A stretch of 64,000 nt of DNA from positions 1-64,000 of the forward strand of contig JAMAHW010000104.1 of the NCBI GenBank assembly GCA_023627715.1. The letters are read 5' to 3'. The stretch is from Periconia sp. R9002 (Eukaryota > Ascomycota > Dothideomycetes > Pleosporales > Periconiaceae). The notes below the pieces were generated by a model. The model saw only the letters and a list, made by a program, of their open reading frames with translations, ran no database searches and was not told where the DNA came from. The translations under genes and the position numbers were made by a program. Positions 42,985-55,259 of this stretch are shown in pieces (the stretch's first letter is position 1; each line of letters starts with the position of its first letter).

Positions 42985-43341
42985 CTAAGACTGCGTCCCC
43001 TGCCCCGGGAACTTCCCAGCATTCTCGACCCTCTCCACAAGCTGCCTCATCTGCCTGATCCAAGTGTCCATTTCATTTTTGGCATTCTGCATCGCGGCTT
43101 CGGTGGTGTGGTCCAAGTTGTGCTTCATGCGCCAGTTCTGTGTCTCGGCGTCGTTGACCGCGCGCACTGTGTAGCAGATTTTGCGGATTTGGGGCTCGTA
43201 GAAGTTGACGAGGGAGATCTGGTAATTGAGGCGTTCGAGTTGTTCGTCGTAGGTTGGCGGGGATGTGGATGGTCTATTGGGAGCTCGTGGGGAGACTGGG
43301 AAGAAGTCGCGTGGGGGGCGGCGTGGGTACTGGTAAGTCAT
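42985..43341 (-). CDS. Small hypothetical protein (118 residues)
   Basis: I start at the ATG at 43341 (MTYQYPRRPPRDFFPVSPRA); the frame upstream is low-complexity leader. After a Pro-rich N-terminus it is helical: TYDEQLERLNYQISLVNFYE, IRKICYTVRAVNDAETQNWR, AAMQNAKNEMDTWIRQMRQL. It looks like a coiled-coil or four-helix fragment. I recognise no family. Confidence 0.5.
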   Translation of the reverse strand: MTYQYPRRPPRDFFPVSPRAPNRPSTSPPTYDEQLERLNYQISLVNFYEPQIRKICYTVRAVNDAETQNWRMKHNLDHTTEAAMQNAKNEMDTWIRQMRQLVERVENAGKFPGQGTQS

Positions 43342-46300
43342 TTTGCGAGGTGTTGGGGGGTTTGGTGGGAGGGAGATTGTTGGTGTTGTGTGTGTGTGTG
43401 TGTGGTGGGATTTGATGGAGAGATGAGTTGCTGGTGTGATAAGGCGACGGTGGGTGCGAGTCGACGGTTGTATGACCGATGGTGAGTCAAAGGTTGTGAG
43501 GGTAGTCGTGTTTGAGCCAGGCACCGTGTAGTCTGAGGACTTGTCTGGTTTTTCTAGCGGGGAATGTGGTGATGTGGTGAGGAGGAAGTAGAAGGACTTG
43601 AGCGTTGAAGGATGGTCTTTAAGTAGAGGAATGCGTAGCACTGCGAAGTCAAATCTGCGTACAAGGACAATCCTCTGAGGTCTCACCGTCTGCGACAAAT
43701 CTCTCATCGTGGCCGAGTGGATTCAACATGTTCAACATGCGATGGGCGTTATTGGAACGATCGTCCGACCGATGATATGGCGCGCCCTCTTTCCAGAAAG
43801 TTGGGACTGTGTCGCGGCAAATCCGGGCGGTGTGGATGCGCAGGGACGCACCGAAATGTTACACATCGTGGGAATCGCATCCACTAGGGAGAAAGTGGTT
43901 ATTAGAGGCGGGGCTGTGATGGAGATGTCCTCTGCTGCCTGGGAAAGCGGCCTCAGCAAGTCAACAGTCTTACATTCATCCCGTGAGTTCCATTCCGTCG
44001 GGTCTCAACTCATGACCATGGTGAGGGAGCACTATCATTCTAGGATGGGAGTTTCGTGACGTGTCGTGTTTGCTAGCTGGTGGGAACAGCCCATCTACAA
44101 CTCTGTTGTACGCGGTTGCAGGACGTAGCTCAATGTACGGCGAGCGTATACAAGCGGACAAGTGTTGATGTTGCTTGGGAGCATCGTGAGAATGGGGCGT
44201 GTTTGGAGAGGTCGGATGGTTCGTAGAACGCGTTCCAGTTAGTAGCCAATCCTTGCAGCAGATCCTTCTGTGTACCTCAGACCATGTTTTTAATGATCTA
44301 CTGCCGGTCTCGGACAACTGTGTATCTGATACGGAATCACTTCACAAGTTGCTGGAATCGGTGAGGTTTGAATGAGTCACCTCCTATCATTTTCTTTTTG
44401 GTGAAATCAATGACTAAGAGTCGCGATGCCACAGCAACATGTAGGGGGTGTGGCAAATGTCGACTGAGTACAGAAGCGCTTTTCCCCGCACAACTGTCAA
44501 TATTCTTGTAAGACCATTTGTGGTGAACGACTTCTGCATACGTTAGCTTTTTGGTAGCATCATATGTCGGATTCCCATAGGAAAGCACAAAGTTTGCTTT
44601 CTCGCCGATGTGAGCAGGAGCAGCATATTTAGTCATCTCAGATAGTCAACGCTGCTTCTGCACCGCAAAGAGGGTTGACAGATACAACGAGAGTTAGGTA
44701 GAATTGATATTGTGGATGCATTGCTAAAAGAGAGAAAATGGAGCATCTTTCTCGGTGCTGAACCATTGGAAAGTGAGGGCTCTGAAGGAACCAATCATTC
44801 TCAAATCCGACTGGATGCTGCACTTTCATGGATAGGTCTTGAAAAGCACAAATGTCGTGACATGCCCGGTCGTACGGAGATGAATGCCAAGTCAATAAAC
44901 AATAACCAATGGTTTTGACTGCAAAATTTCGTCATTACATTCAGACCAATGTGACTTCTTCGTTGCCTTTTCGATAGGATCATCTGACGATCCGATTTTT
45001 GGCGCATATCTTGGAGGTGACAAAGTCCATGTTGGGGAATGTGGAAACCTGGCGCTTTCTTGCATTGAAGTATTCTAACCTATCAACTGGGTGTGCTGGC
45101 TTTGCCATCGAGAAGGATGAAGACAGGTTTTCGAAAAAAAAAGGCCGGCTTCTAGCTCTGTGGTATACCAGCGTACTGTCAATCTGAGCGAGCACATTGG
45201 TCCATGCTGCTTATGGCATTCTGTCAATAAAACATAAATTTCTACGAGGTGTTTTCGAGAAGTATGCACCGCCATAACAGTATGACGTTGGGGAGAAAGT
45301 TCATCAGTTCTATCCTACGGGTTCGAATGTTTCAAAACATTTGTGTGAACGAAAAGGATAGTTAATGGTTCCGCATAGAGATATTGGTTATACAGGAGAC
45401 CCAAACAATGCTAATTCGATGCTTCATGGCAGTACGAATGCTCCCAAAATAGATACACTAAGAAATGCTGCTACTTCCTGAGATATCCTGTATATTTTTA
45501 CTGGCAGCTATTGGCTCGTAGTTTTTTCGCTTTGCCCATCTGATAAGATTCTTATGTCAAGTCACAAAGTCTTGTCCGACAACATATAAGGCTCTGGTCG
45601 ACACTGAAATAACCTTCATTGGTCTGCCCAATGCTTGGAAGCAAAGTTGGCGAGCTTAATGTAGAAATCAAAAGTGACCAAGCAGTAAAAAAAGCCATGA
45701 GAACATTGTCGTGATGCGGTCGGTGACTACCTGTGACCACCGAAAACGGTGTGTTGATAAATCGAGCGTGGACCCAACCATGACGTGGTCAGTGGATGGT
45801 CGTGAACGTTGCTCAAGTTGGAGGACGAGTTCCAATGATACTGTATACCACAACGCGACTGGTGAAACCAGCGGCCTACAGATAACGAATTAGAAAAAGC
45901 CATGGCTTCCCGGCGTCCTTGTCGCACTTGGTCTTGTGGCATGCGGCACACGGCTTGGCAATGAATTACCAAACATGCCAACACCAAGCGTGAGTCAAGA
46001 ATTGGAATCGTGTTTGTACTCGGTCTCCTAGTCCCTAATTTTGGGCCGATATATGAGAGTAGGACCTGAATAGGCATACGTGGTGTAACCAATGTTGGCC
46101 AGTGAGCAGTTCAGTGTAGAGTCAAACGCTGGAAACTATCGTGTGTACTATCGTTCCTCGGGCATGACTCCACCCCACAGCATAGTGGACGGAAGGACAG
46201 CTGAGCATATTGGTCTCTAGATTGGACAAAAGTTGGTAGCGTTGAAAGGTCTCTGGGGGTAGAGTGGAAAAGGAGGAGAAATGCCCAGAAGTCAAAGGTT

Positions 46301-46607
46301 CAACAGAGAACCTCTATGTTCAATGAGCTTTGCACCTCATAATTTTTGTGTGCTTTTATATGAGCTAGCTGTAGACGATTTATAAACATTAGAGCGTGTT
46401 AGATTATGATACAAACCTTGTTATTAACAATCTTTCGCGTACGGATTACATTACATTAAAACAGGTCATAGACATAAATAGAAATCAGACAAGTATCGAT
46501 CTATGTTCCGACACCCCATTCCCTTCTACAGCCGTAATAGAAAAGGATATGTCACTCAATAGACGTAATGAAAACCTTTTTTTTCATGACGCCATCGTGT
46601 TATTCCT
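43342..46607. other. Three kilobases without a recognisable intact gene
   Basis: A GT tract lies at 43388-43402. Minus-strand frames at 44337-46092 are short and interrupted; some stretches look as if they once coded (for example 44337-44636). None gives a family. Possibly one decayed gene. Confidence 0.4.
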
Positions 46608-48458
46608 TCAATACGTTTCGGCGAACTTGCTCCGCGCCCTGAGCTGTGGTCCATACGAATAGAGGACAACAAACAAAATGGCACACAATGCTGCGGCTCC
46701 AGCTAGGACAGCGCAGCCATTTCCGACGCCCAGATTACCAAAGAGGGGCTGCGAGAAATGGATGGCGCTACACGCTATAGCGCTACGTAAGAAACCATTT
46801 GCCGCGAATATACTAGCCACGTAGCGAGGATAGCTAATGGGCAGGTACACGAAGAGACAGTTTGTCAACTATTAATATTTAGTAAGCTGTGGTTGATAAA
46901 TTGCAAAATGAAATCACTCACAATAAACGATGTAGCTGCATAAAGCGCAATCCCAACAGTAGGAGCAACCCACGAAATGTCGGACTTGGACGCATAGCCG
47001 AATATGAACATGCCAGGTGGTATCAGTGCGGCGGCAAAGATTCCAGGTACGAGCCGATACTCAGGCTTTCCTATGCCGTTGGCCATTGTGTATGGTTCGT
47101 AGATGAAGTAGAGCAGGGCGCTATAGACGGCGAGCCCGATGCCCGCGCCAATAATGAGGGTCGAGAATACAATTCCCATGACCCCGATGGAAAAGCCGTA
47201 TATACCCATATACACCAGTGGGAAAGATTCAAAGAACGAGTAGTAAAGTCCATAAACAAGGGCTGTGTATAGGTTGATAAAGCCAATAGATGGGTCCAAG
47301 ATCGTGATTCGGAAGGGCATGGTGAAATGGTATGACAGAACCTTCACCCAATTCTTCTTATGAGCGCGACTCTCGACTTTGGAAAGGTAGCTGTCATCGC
47401 CTGTTCTCTTCCTTATGCGTTTAGCTCTTTGCGTGAGGATGTATTCTGCACTTGTCTCTGGCAAGAAGAAGAACAGTATGACGAAGGTTATGCCAGACAA
47501 AATCAAAGTCTCCCACATTCCCCATCTCCAATTATCCAGTGGAATCGAGAAGCCACTCAACACTGGGCCGAGTGCAGGGCCACCATATGCGAAGACTGTC
47601 CACGCAGAGATCGCGTAAGGGACCTTGTTGAATGGGAAGATGTTGGCTGCTGATGCTGCGCCGGTTGCTAGCACTGGGCCGCCGAAAAAGCCTTGGATGA
47701 ATCGGATGACGACGAGCCCCGGGAAGTTTGAAACACCGGATCCTATAGCTGTCATGACGATGAACAATGCGAAGGAGATCATATATGGGACATTGCGCCC
47801 CACCTTGGGCAATTCAGACATCGGACTAAAAAGCAGGGGACCAAATCCGTACCCCAGTACAAACATGGATAAGACGAGGGCAGATACCTCGCGAGAGACG
47901 CCCCAAATCTCTTGAAAGACACCTTCCGCAGGGGTTACTGGATTGAGAGTGAATGGTCAGTAAAGTTCGAGTGGAAATGTTGTGGCAACCAATGTAGAGA
48001 ATATACATACTGATAGAAGAGGCACTGTAGACTGCATCTATTATTAGCTGCTCGACGAGACCAAGAGTATAATACGTACTAGAGAAGGTCAAGAGACAGA
48101 TCTGCAAGAATGCAAACATTTTCTTCCTAGTGGACCAATTATGTGGGTTATCACGGTCTGCTAGGCTGAACGCGACCTCATTGGGAAGTGGGGGGCCAGA
48201 AGTATGCTCGTCCTTCGCTGTGACTACTCGTTCAAGATCTCTTTCCTCCTTGATGTATTCTAATGATTGTGGTCTTGAACCCTCTTCTTCCGATTGTGCC
48301 CTGGGTTCGTTTTTTGCCTGTGAATCTGTCTTCGTCTCCTTAGTGTGCGACAGTTGAAAGCCATCTCTCTCGTCTTCGTAGGGAGCTATTTTCCATCCAA
48401 GATAGGCACGAGCCAGCTGCCCCGCTGGCGCATCTCTGATAATTTCCGCAATGGTCAT
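46608..48458 (-). CDS. DHA1-type MFS exporter (drug/polyamine type)
   Basis: Exons 48458-48080, 48031-48011 (a 21-base microexon), 47937-46922 and 46868-46608; 558 residues. A long polar N-terminus ends in DNPHNWSTRKKM, the P-x-NW-x-x-x-xK entry motif of fungal DHA1 exporters. Then IYSASSI, FQEIWGVSREVSALVLSMFV-LGYGFGPLLFSPMSE, the motif-C-like GPVLSGFSIPLDNWRW, and LPETSAEYIL. The microexon restores the usual TF-IYSASSI joint. TNCLFVYLPISYPRYVASIF-AAN is the conserved end region of this family. It would export small toxic compounds, polyamines or metabolites by proton antiport. No biosynthetic backbone gene is close by. Confidence 0.83.
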
Positions 48459-50566
48459 GAGTACCGAAATGAAGACTGGCGTGTTGCGATGCTAATGTGC
48501 TCGTGAGATGATACCCAGGGTAGCAATACTCTGTGATGATCAAATTTGATTTCATGGGCTCGTGAGATAGCCGGTACCTGCCCTGAATTTTATAGGAAGA
48601 ATTTGTGCCACTGGGCGTTTGAATGACGGACCTTCCTAAGCACTATCATCTCCCTTATCGCCGTTTTTCGTCCTTCCATACACTCTATTACATTATTAAC
48701 TCCAAGAAATATTAGCATTGCCTCAAATCACAATCATCATGTACTCCTAGTTGACTCAAAGTTCTTAGTGATACGGCCTCTCCTAAAAAAGCAAATTATC
48801 CCATTCGTAAAGCCCGTGTGCCACCGTCTAGTGTTTACTATTCAGCTTTGTAATAATTAACAACTTAGTAAATATGCAGCGGTACAAAATGTACCGATCA
48901 ATAGTTTTTTATTGGCCGAACACCAAGCTATGGAGATCCGGCTTTAGGCGGAAATAGATACGCGAGCATTAGAGGTGTGCTACCGAAACCTGGATTAACA
49001 AAGTACATATGTAGCCCTCGTTTGGCTTACTTTAAGCCACACTGACCTGACGTGTGGTCAGACGGACACTTTGCAAATTGCTTATATGGATTTGGCGGGA
49101 CTTATTTCGAAACTCCGAGAAGATGCAGACTTAACGTTTGATAACTATACGGTGGCTATTTTCTGCGATCAACGTACGCCAATATACATATGACTCCACG
49201 ACGAAGCACAGTAAACCATATATGACACAGTGCATATTACTAAACATCGAAAGTTTTTTACTCTTCGCAATTGATTGGTGTAATCAGGCACGGTATAAGC
49301 ACTAGGTAGAGATCTATATTACTCAACATATCATAGTACCGTCCAGAGGACGTAGAAGCGCAGTTACTAAGACGCAGGTTCCCTTCCAATGCCGTCTTAA
49401 ATGAAAATCCGATTTTACCAATACATATATCAGAGGAAAACTAAGTCTAATGTACTGTTATACAACTTGCATAGATTAGAATAGAGATGTTTGGAACGAC
49501 TTCGCACGTGAAAGTTCGCGGTAACTGACTCTTGTCATGCAGGCTTCGGAGCCAGGATAATCGGCATCTAGTGAAAATCCAAAATATAGCTCCGAGACGA
49601 GCCTTACGAAGACGCTCGGCGCGTGTATAGTGGAACAAACTAGGTATAAGGCAAGTGCGTACATGTGTTATAACGATTGCGGCTTGGTCTTACCTTCTGC
49701 CGCGAAAAGCAGTGAGAACTACATATATTTATTCGTCCATTTCGGTTCTTATGAAGGACTGTTTCATATTTGTGTGTCAGGCTTCGCATGCCCTTTCACC
49801 AAAATATGGTACTTGAATTTTCAGGGCAACCGTTGTTGTTGACCAAATGACTGTGCCTCTTGTTCACATGCCCAGGGTCCTGGCTGGAACACTGCGCCGT
49901 CGGATCTGTGGCTATATCTTACCCTGGTAGTTGAATCCCTTGCTGCTCTGTTACTCTTTCGCGTTTTGTAAACCCAAGTCGTTGGTAGCAAACTGCGATT
50001 AGCATTAGATCCAGGCAGACTTACAATGTGACGATGGGTGTGTCCGAGTCAGTATTGGGCGGAGAAAGTGAAGCCTATCAGAATATCCTTCGCAAGACTA
50101 ACGCTTTTCAGTTTTGCTCAGTGCTTGGTATACAACTGAGATGAGAGCAACGTTAAAATCATTGCATAGCCATTACTATAAGTCCAAACCCTAAAAAACC
50201 TTAGCATACCCTAGCCTAACCCAAAACCTTTTCACTCCTCACTGTGCAAGATCACAAGGGGGGCATACCCCTTTGGGGGGAGGCCCCTAACAAATCCCGG
50301 CAGCACGTGTGATGGTTTGGTCTGCGCTTGACTTTGGCCCCAACCACGCCTCTGAAGCCCCGCAAAAACCTGGGGGCCTTAACTTTTGCATGACCATAGC
50401 AGTTTCATCAACATCAAAGCGAAAATCAATTCTGTCTTTAAGAAGGGAGGCATCAGTACATGTTGATCAAATCTTATGGTGCTTGCGCCAATCGCCACAT
50501 AGCCGAACCTTCACATAAGGTCAATTCCACTGTTGAATAGAGAAGGTTTGGACTCTAGTGCACACA
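48459..50566. other. Two kilobases without a gene
   Basis: AT-rich, with many stops in all frames. At 50180-50225 there is a run of CCCTAA/CCCTAG-like words (AAACCCTAAAAAACC, CATACCCTAGCCTAACCC). At 50258-50290 there is a GC-rich imperfect palindrome of GGGGGG and CCCC runs. Neither is a clear telomere array or terminator. Confidence 0.45.
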
Positions 50567-51762
50567 ATGAGGCGCTCGTCGATTTTGCGGAATATGCTCA
50601 TTTTCTCACTCGGTCTACCATTGTGCAGCGCAGAAGCAGATCCAGCAATACCAAGGCTTAGACCCGACAGTCTTCCAGGCAGACCAAAGCAGATACCTGA
50701 TAACCAAGGCTCTCCTCAAGTCCCTGATCAGAATTCTCCGGAACCAGGACGTTTGCCTGGGTCAGGGGACTCTCCAGAATCCCCAAGTCCAGGAAGATGG
50801 CCTGAAACGGATGCTTCTCCTCCACGTATAGGCTCAGGCTCTTCTACCGACAAGTCTACCGACGACAAGTCCCAAGCGCGCATACAATATAAGATGAGCA
50901 ACATGGAGGACAGGCTAGCAACTGAGAAAAAATACGGGATCGTACGCGAAGGCCTCGATCGAATGAAAGACGTCGCAGATCTTGTGTCCTCTGTTCTGGG
51001 AAAAGGCGACTGTCAAGATTCAGATGCACCAAGTGCGACGAATCCTTGTGCCAGCGCTTCCTGTAAGTTGCTTGCGTTGAAGAGTTGAGCAAGTAGAAAC
51101 GAGCATCTAATCATGCGACAGTTACACCCAATGCCACATTACCACCACAGTCTTTCGCGCAATGTTCCTCCTACGCCAAAATAATATCCTCATGCGCCTC
51201 TGCCACGCCATCTTTCTACTCGCTCAACGTTACCGCTCAAGCATCATGCGCGTGCTATGCAACTCCTGTCACATCTGCGTCAACCGGGCCCGTATGTACC
51301 GGTACCAAGCAAGCGCAAGTGACGGGAGCGCCAACGCTCGCACCGAAGAATTTCGATGGCAAAGCGAGTGCATGTTTCAGCTACTTCAGCGCTCAAGGAT
51401 ACAACAATTTGGCCGCTGTGCTCGGAGGGTCGAACAACCAGGCACTTCCGACCGGTTCGCCGAACAATCAACTAGCCCTGGGATCAGGATTCTGCAGTAA
51501 AGTGGACGCAGATGCGAAGAAGGGGAATGGGAGCACCGGCTTGGACCCCTCCCTAAAGAGTATGGAGTGGACGGATTGCAAAGGCCTTGTAAACCCAGGA
51601 GCGGAGGGATCAATCAAGAATGTGGGCGCCATTTCGAAGTTGAGCGATGGAATTTTACTGGTAAGTACGTCATCCCAGCAATGATGCGACCTATCTCTGA
51701 CGAAATTATAGCTTACATTTGTGCCTTTTGTTGCGGTACTTCCACTATTCATGTTTTGTTGA
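50567..51762 (+). CDS. Secreted Cys-containing protein, hydrophobic C-terminus
   Basis: Exons 50567-51062, 51122-51660 and 51712-51762; 361 residues. The signal peptide is MRRSSILRNMLIFSLGLPLC. A Pro/Ser/Gly-rich region (LPGRPKQIPDNQGSPQVPDQ) comes next. A domain with regularly spaced cysteines (FAQCSSYAKIISSCASATPS, QASCACYAT, VCTGTKQAQ, ASACFSYFSAQGYNNLAAVL, GSGFCSKVD) matches a recurring ascomycete secreted family of unknown role. The last exon encodes LTFVPFVAVLPLFMFC, a hydrophobic tail that could be a GPI-anchor signal or a membrane helix. Likely a cell-wall or secreted surface protein. Confidence 0.65.
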
Positions 51763-53192
51763 GTGTAGGATTGCTGCTTGGACTGCTTTCCTTTAATATC
51801 TAGGCATGGTGATATACCTTGATGAGCCAAAACTTTTTCTAGATCAGTGATACCCCCTCGTGTACCTTTTCATCGATTTCACCAGGAAGTTTAGCAAAAT
51901 AAACAATTCTTCGATGGCTCATTCAATCAGTGCTGATAGAATCTAAAATTCTCACGTAGCGGAAAATGCGCTCAACAAGGTAGTATTAAAAGAGAAAAAC
52001 AGAACTCGCAAAAATCATTAGGTGATCTGCAGTATCAATGGAAAAATCCATTTCTGGAAACGCTGTCGGCTGCGAAATGCGCATGTGTCTGAAGGTTCGC
52101 ACGTTGGCACGAATGTGTCGAAAGAGTCCTTCTCATTTGTTAGATACCGAGGATTCGAAGGACTAGATATCCACTATCAAAATCCACGATCATACGCGGA
52201 CCTACTATAGGTAATTTAATACGATCTATCTCATAGGAGAAGGTTCGTGATTACGACAATCTCATGTTAGAGTACCAATTGCAAAAATACCAACTTGAAA
52301 AGAAGAAGAACAAACAATCGCTAACAACACCGATAGTGGACCAGAAAATCGTCTTGACTGTGGATTTACACCCAATACACTGTTAATTCGGTGATTAAAG
52401 GAGTGTATTTCGGTAAATGGGTTTGAATTTCATTGTCTTCCCTTTCATATGAGATGGTGGTGGGACCCATATTTCCTACGCATGAGCTCAGAGTTTCCGA
52501 ATCTCAACAGCTTACATATATGTGGCCACGTTCTCTCGTATAACAACACTCCTCGATTTAAGGCCCTCTATTCCCTCTGCTGAACAACCTGACTCGTTTA
52601 ACGACGCATACGCCCCGTACATACATCCGCGCCAGATCGACACATGCGTACGGGAATGACTCGCGACGTGCGTCCCTACTTTCTCGGTTATCGGATTTGT
52701 TTAGCTGCATGGTTGATTGGTGCGTGGGGAGGAAATGCGGGGAGGGGGAGGATGAGTCAGTGTGGAGTGGGTTGTTGTTTTTGTTATTTCCGTATTTGGG
52801 TAGATTGGTTTAGGGGGAGGGGATTGGGTTGTGGGGTGACGACGTTGGATGGATGGTATTTATGGGGGGATCTTGGTTCGGGAAGAGGGGGTTTGGATGG
52901 GTGGGAAGGGATGGGTTGTTTGTGTTATGAGAATGGAGTTGTGTTGGGTTGAATGGTGTATGGAATTGCGCGTTGGTTGACTCGCGGGGATTCTGGGGAA
53001 CCGCGAGGTCTGTTAAGGTTCCTAAGGAGATCATGTATCATCTTAGCGTCCTGAACAACACCCAAAAAATGATTCGCAGAGTGGATTAACTTTATTTCAA
53101 AGTTCGATACGTAAGGGAAAGGCACTACTATATATCTAACAATTTACAACAGTCTAGATTCAGGCGCTCAGCTTAACCTTCGCAACAACCCT
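51763..53192. other. No recognisable gene
   Basis: Short ORFs only. G-rich low-complexity sequence at 52730-52930. Confidence 0.45.
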
Positions 53193-53813
53193 CTAACCCC
53201 AATACTTCTTAATCAACTTCTCCTCCCTCCCCGTAACCTTCGCAACAACCCTCAACCCCTTCAACACAGGAATCAACACCGTCCCCACTTTCCCCGCAGG
53301 CCACATATCCCCCACGGAGCAAATAACAGCCGTATCCAACAAGCTCTTCGCAACACCCGCGTTCCCACCCTTGCCATCCCTCGCCAGTCCATACATAACA
53401 TACAACGCCTTCTCAAACCCCTCATGCGCTGGGACAATCTTAGTCTCGAACTCGACCTCCTCGGCGCTCTCGTTGAAAAAGTAATGCGGCTCGCGCGGCT
53501 GCACCGTCACGCTCTCTCCGACCTGCAGCGTCTTCTTGCCGGTCGATTTCGAGTACACGCCCACAGCGCCCTTTGTCGCGGTGAAGGTTTCCGAGTACGA
53601 CCCGTGCCAGTGGGCGCCGTTGGCGCCGCCGGGTTCTAAGGAGCCTGTGCCGAGGCTGTAGGCGCCGTTGGTTTCGAGCCCGTATTTGGCGACTGCGGCC
53701 CAGTTCTTTTGGATGGGGTTGTAGATTTTGCGGAGGGACTCGTCGCGCATGCCTGGTGGGAGGACGGCATTGCCGCGGGGGCTGGGGCTTGGGGTGGTGG
53801 GTTTTTCGGTCAT
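53193..53813 (-). CDS. Cupin-domain protein
   Basis: I start at the ATG at 53813 (MTEKPTTPSPSPRGNAVLPP), giving 206 residues; the frame runs further upstream without a convincing start. The single cupin core is visible: SLEPGGANGAHWHGSYSETF (the G-x5-H-x-H-x3-4-E metal motif), KKTLQVGESVTVQPREPHYF-FN (second motif with its histidine), then ESAEEVEFETKIVPAHEG. Metal-binding residues are present, so an enzymatic or small-molecule-binding role is possible. Substrate unknown. The C-terminal quarter is helical with VLIPVLKGLRVVAKVTGREE. Confidence 0.7.
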   Translation of the reverse strand: MTEKPTTPSPSPRGNAVLPPGMRDESLRKIYNPIQKNWAAVAKYGLETNGAYSLGTGSLEPGGANGAHWHGSYSETFTATKGAVGVYSKSTGKKTLQVGESVTVQPREPHYFFNESAEEVEFETKIVPAHEGFEKALYVMYGLARDGKGGNAGVAKSLLDTAVICSVGDMWPAGKVGTVLIPVLKGLRVVAKVTGREEKLIKKYWG

Positions 53814-55259
53814 GTTGGGAGGGTGTTGTGGTGAGGTATTTGTTTTTTTTGGGTGGTGTTTCTTCTGGTTTAGGATGTAGAAAAGTGTAAGGTGGAGAAA
53901 GAGCGGTTCCCACAGTAGGATTGATTGTAGGTTATATTGGATGTAACGCTCACAAAGCGTATGATCTCTGTTCCGTCCTTCTTCTTGTATCAGCCAAATT
54001 GGCAAACCAATAACAAGAGAATCACAAATTCCCCTACAAAAGAAAAGATGGCGTGTTTGCCTGACCAGAAAAACAAAACAAAACGGTGTGGTCCAAAAAA
54101 CCAAAAACTTCTCTCTCCGCGGATGTGAAGCAAAAGAAAAGAATCAGGAACAAAAAAACTCACATTAGAAATTCATCCACTCAAAATCCTTGGCAGCGCA
54201 GGTCTCGGCGTTCATCCCTCTCCGTCCCATTCCTATCTTCCTTCTCCCTACATATGCACGACAACCACCTACCCAATTTCAACGGATCTAGGTCTCACTT
54301 GGGGCCAATCGTACCCCACTGGGGTGATCTAATCCATCTCATGTAATAATTATTTCCTCATTAGGGATGTGTAGGGGGCTATCACGCCACTCGATTCGAG
54401 AGAAACAATACTCTTTAGATCCCCAAGTGGTTAGATAGTGAAAAAGGGGGGGCGTTGAAAAAAAAAAGAAGCGAGACGTGTAAGAAATGCGCCGATGAAC
54501 CTTTAGCGTACGCCGTACGTGATTGACCGAACCAACTACATACCTACTCCAACACACCACGTTCGTACCACGTTACGAGTTTGGTTATGTCATGCTGCTT
54601 GATTGTGTATTGTATCCTTCATATGTGGAACTCTTATTAAAGAGGGAAAACAACGTGATTGGGTTTATGTAGATCTAATGACACCACCAAACGCTTATCC
54701 CCAACCAATGTAAAAGCCACGGGTTTCGGCGAATTATGCGATTCAGCCCCAACACCAACAACGCTGCAAAGTTCCCTTCGCCATCCATCCCATTCAGTTC
54801 CGCAAAACGGACGCCGCACCCAGAGGCGAATTTCGGAGCTTTACACGTAATGCGCTTGTTGCCATGCCCCCCGACGCTCACGCGCGGCGCGGACTACGTT
54901 TGAAACATTGAGGAGCTACTAGGTTGACCGGGAGGAACGGCCGGGTTGTTGTTGGTGGTGGGGCATGTTTTTGATTGTAGTACAGTTTGTTTGTGAGTAA
55001 GTGGGGTTCATAAGCTGCGATTTTGGAGGGGGGATTTGGGTCTTTTTTTTTCTTTCTAAACCTTGGTTGGAGAAGATTGATTTGGATTGTTTGTATGTTT
55101 TTATCCTTGCGTTTGGAGTAGTTTTTGATATTGCATTGATAGTGATATTTGACTTTTCGGATCATTCGGGATCTTTGTAACATACACATACACACCTACC
55201 TACACACTTTTTGATTTCCACGAGAAAAAGAAAGAAAAGAAGAACAAAGCAAAGCAAAC
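53814..55259. other. Divergent promoter region, cupin and monooxygenase
   Basis: 1.4 kb with no gene. The cupin and the FAD monooxygenase are transcribed away from each other across it. A purine-rich leader precedes the monooxygenase ATG. Confidence 0.4.

Noticed and set aside
44337..46092. Series of minus-strand ORFs resembling pieces of one gene
   Set aside because: Could not be joined into a recognisable protein family; left as unassigned.
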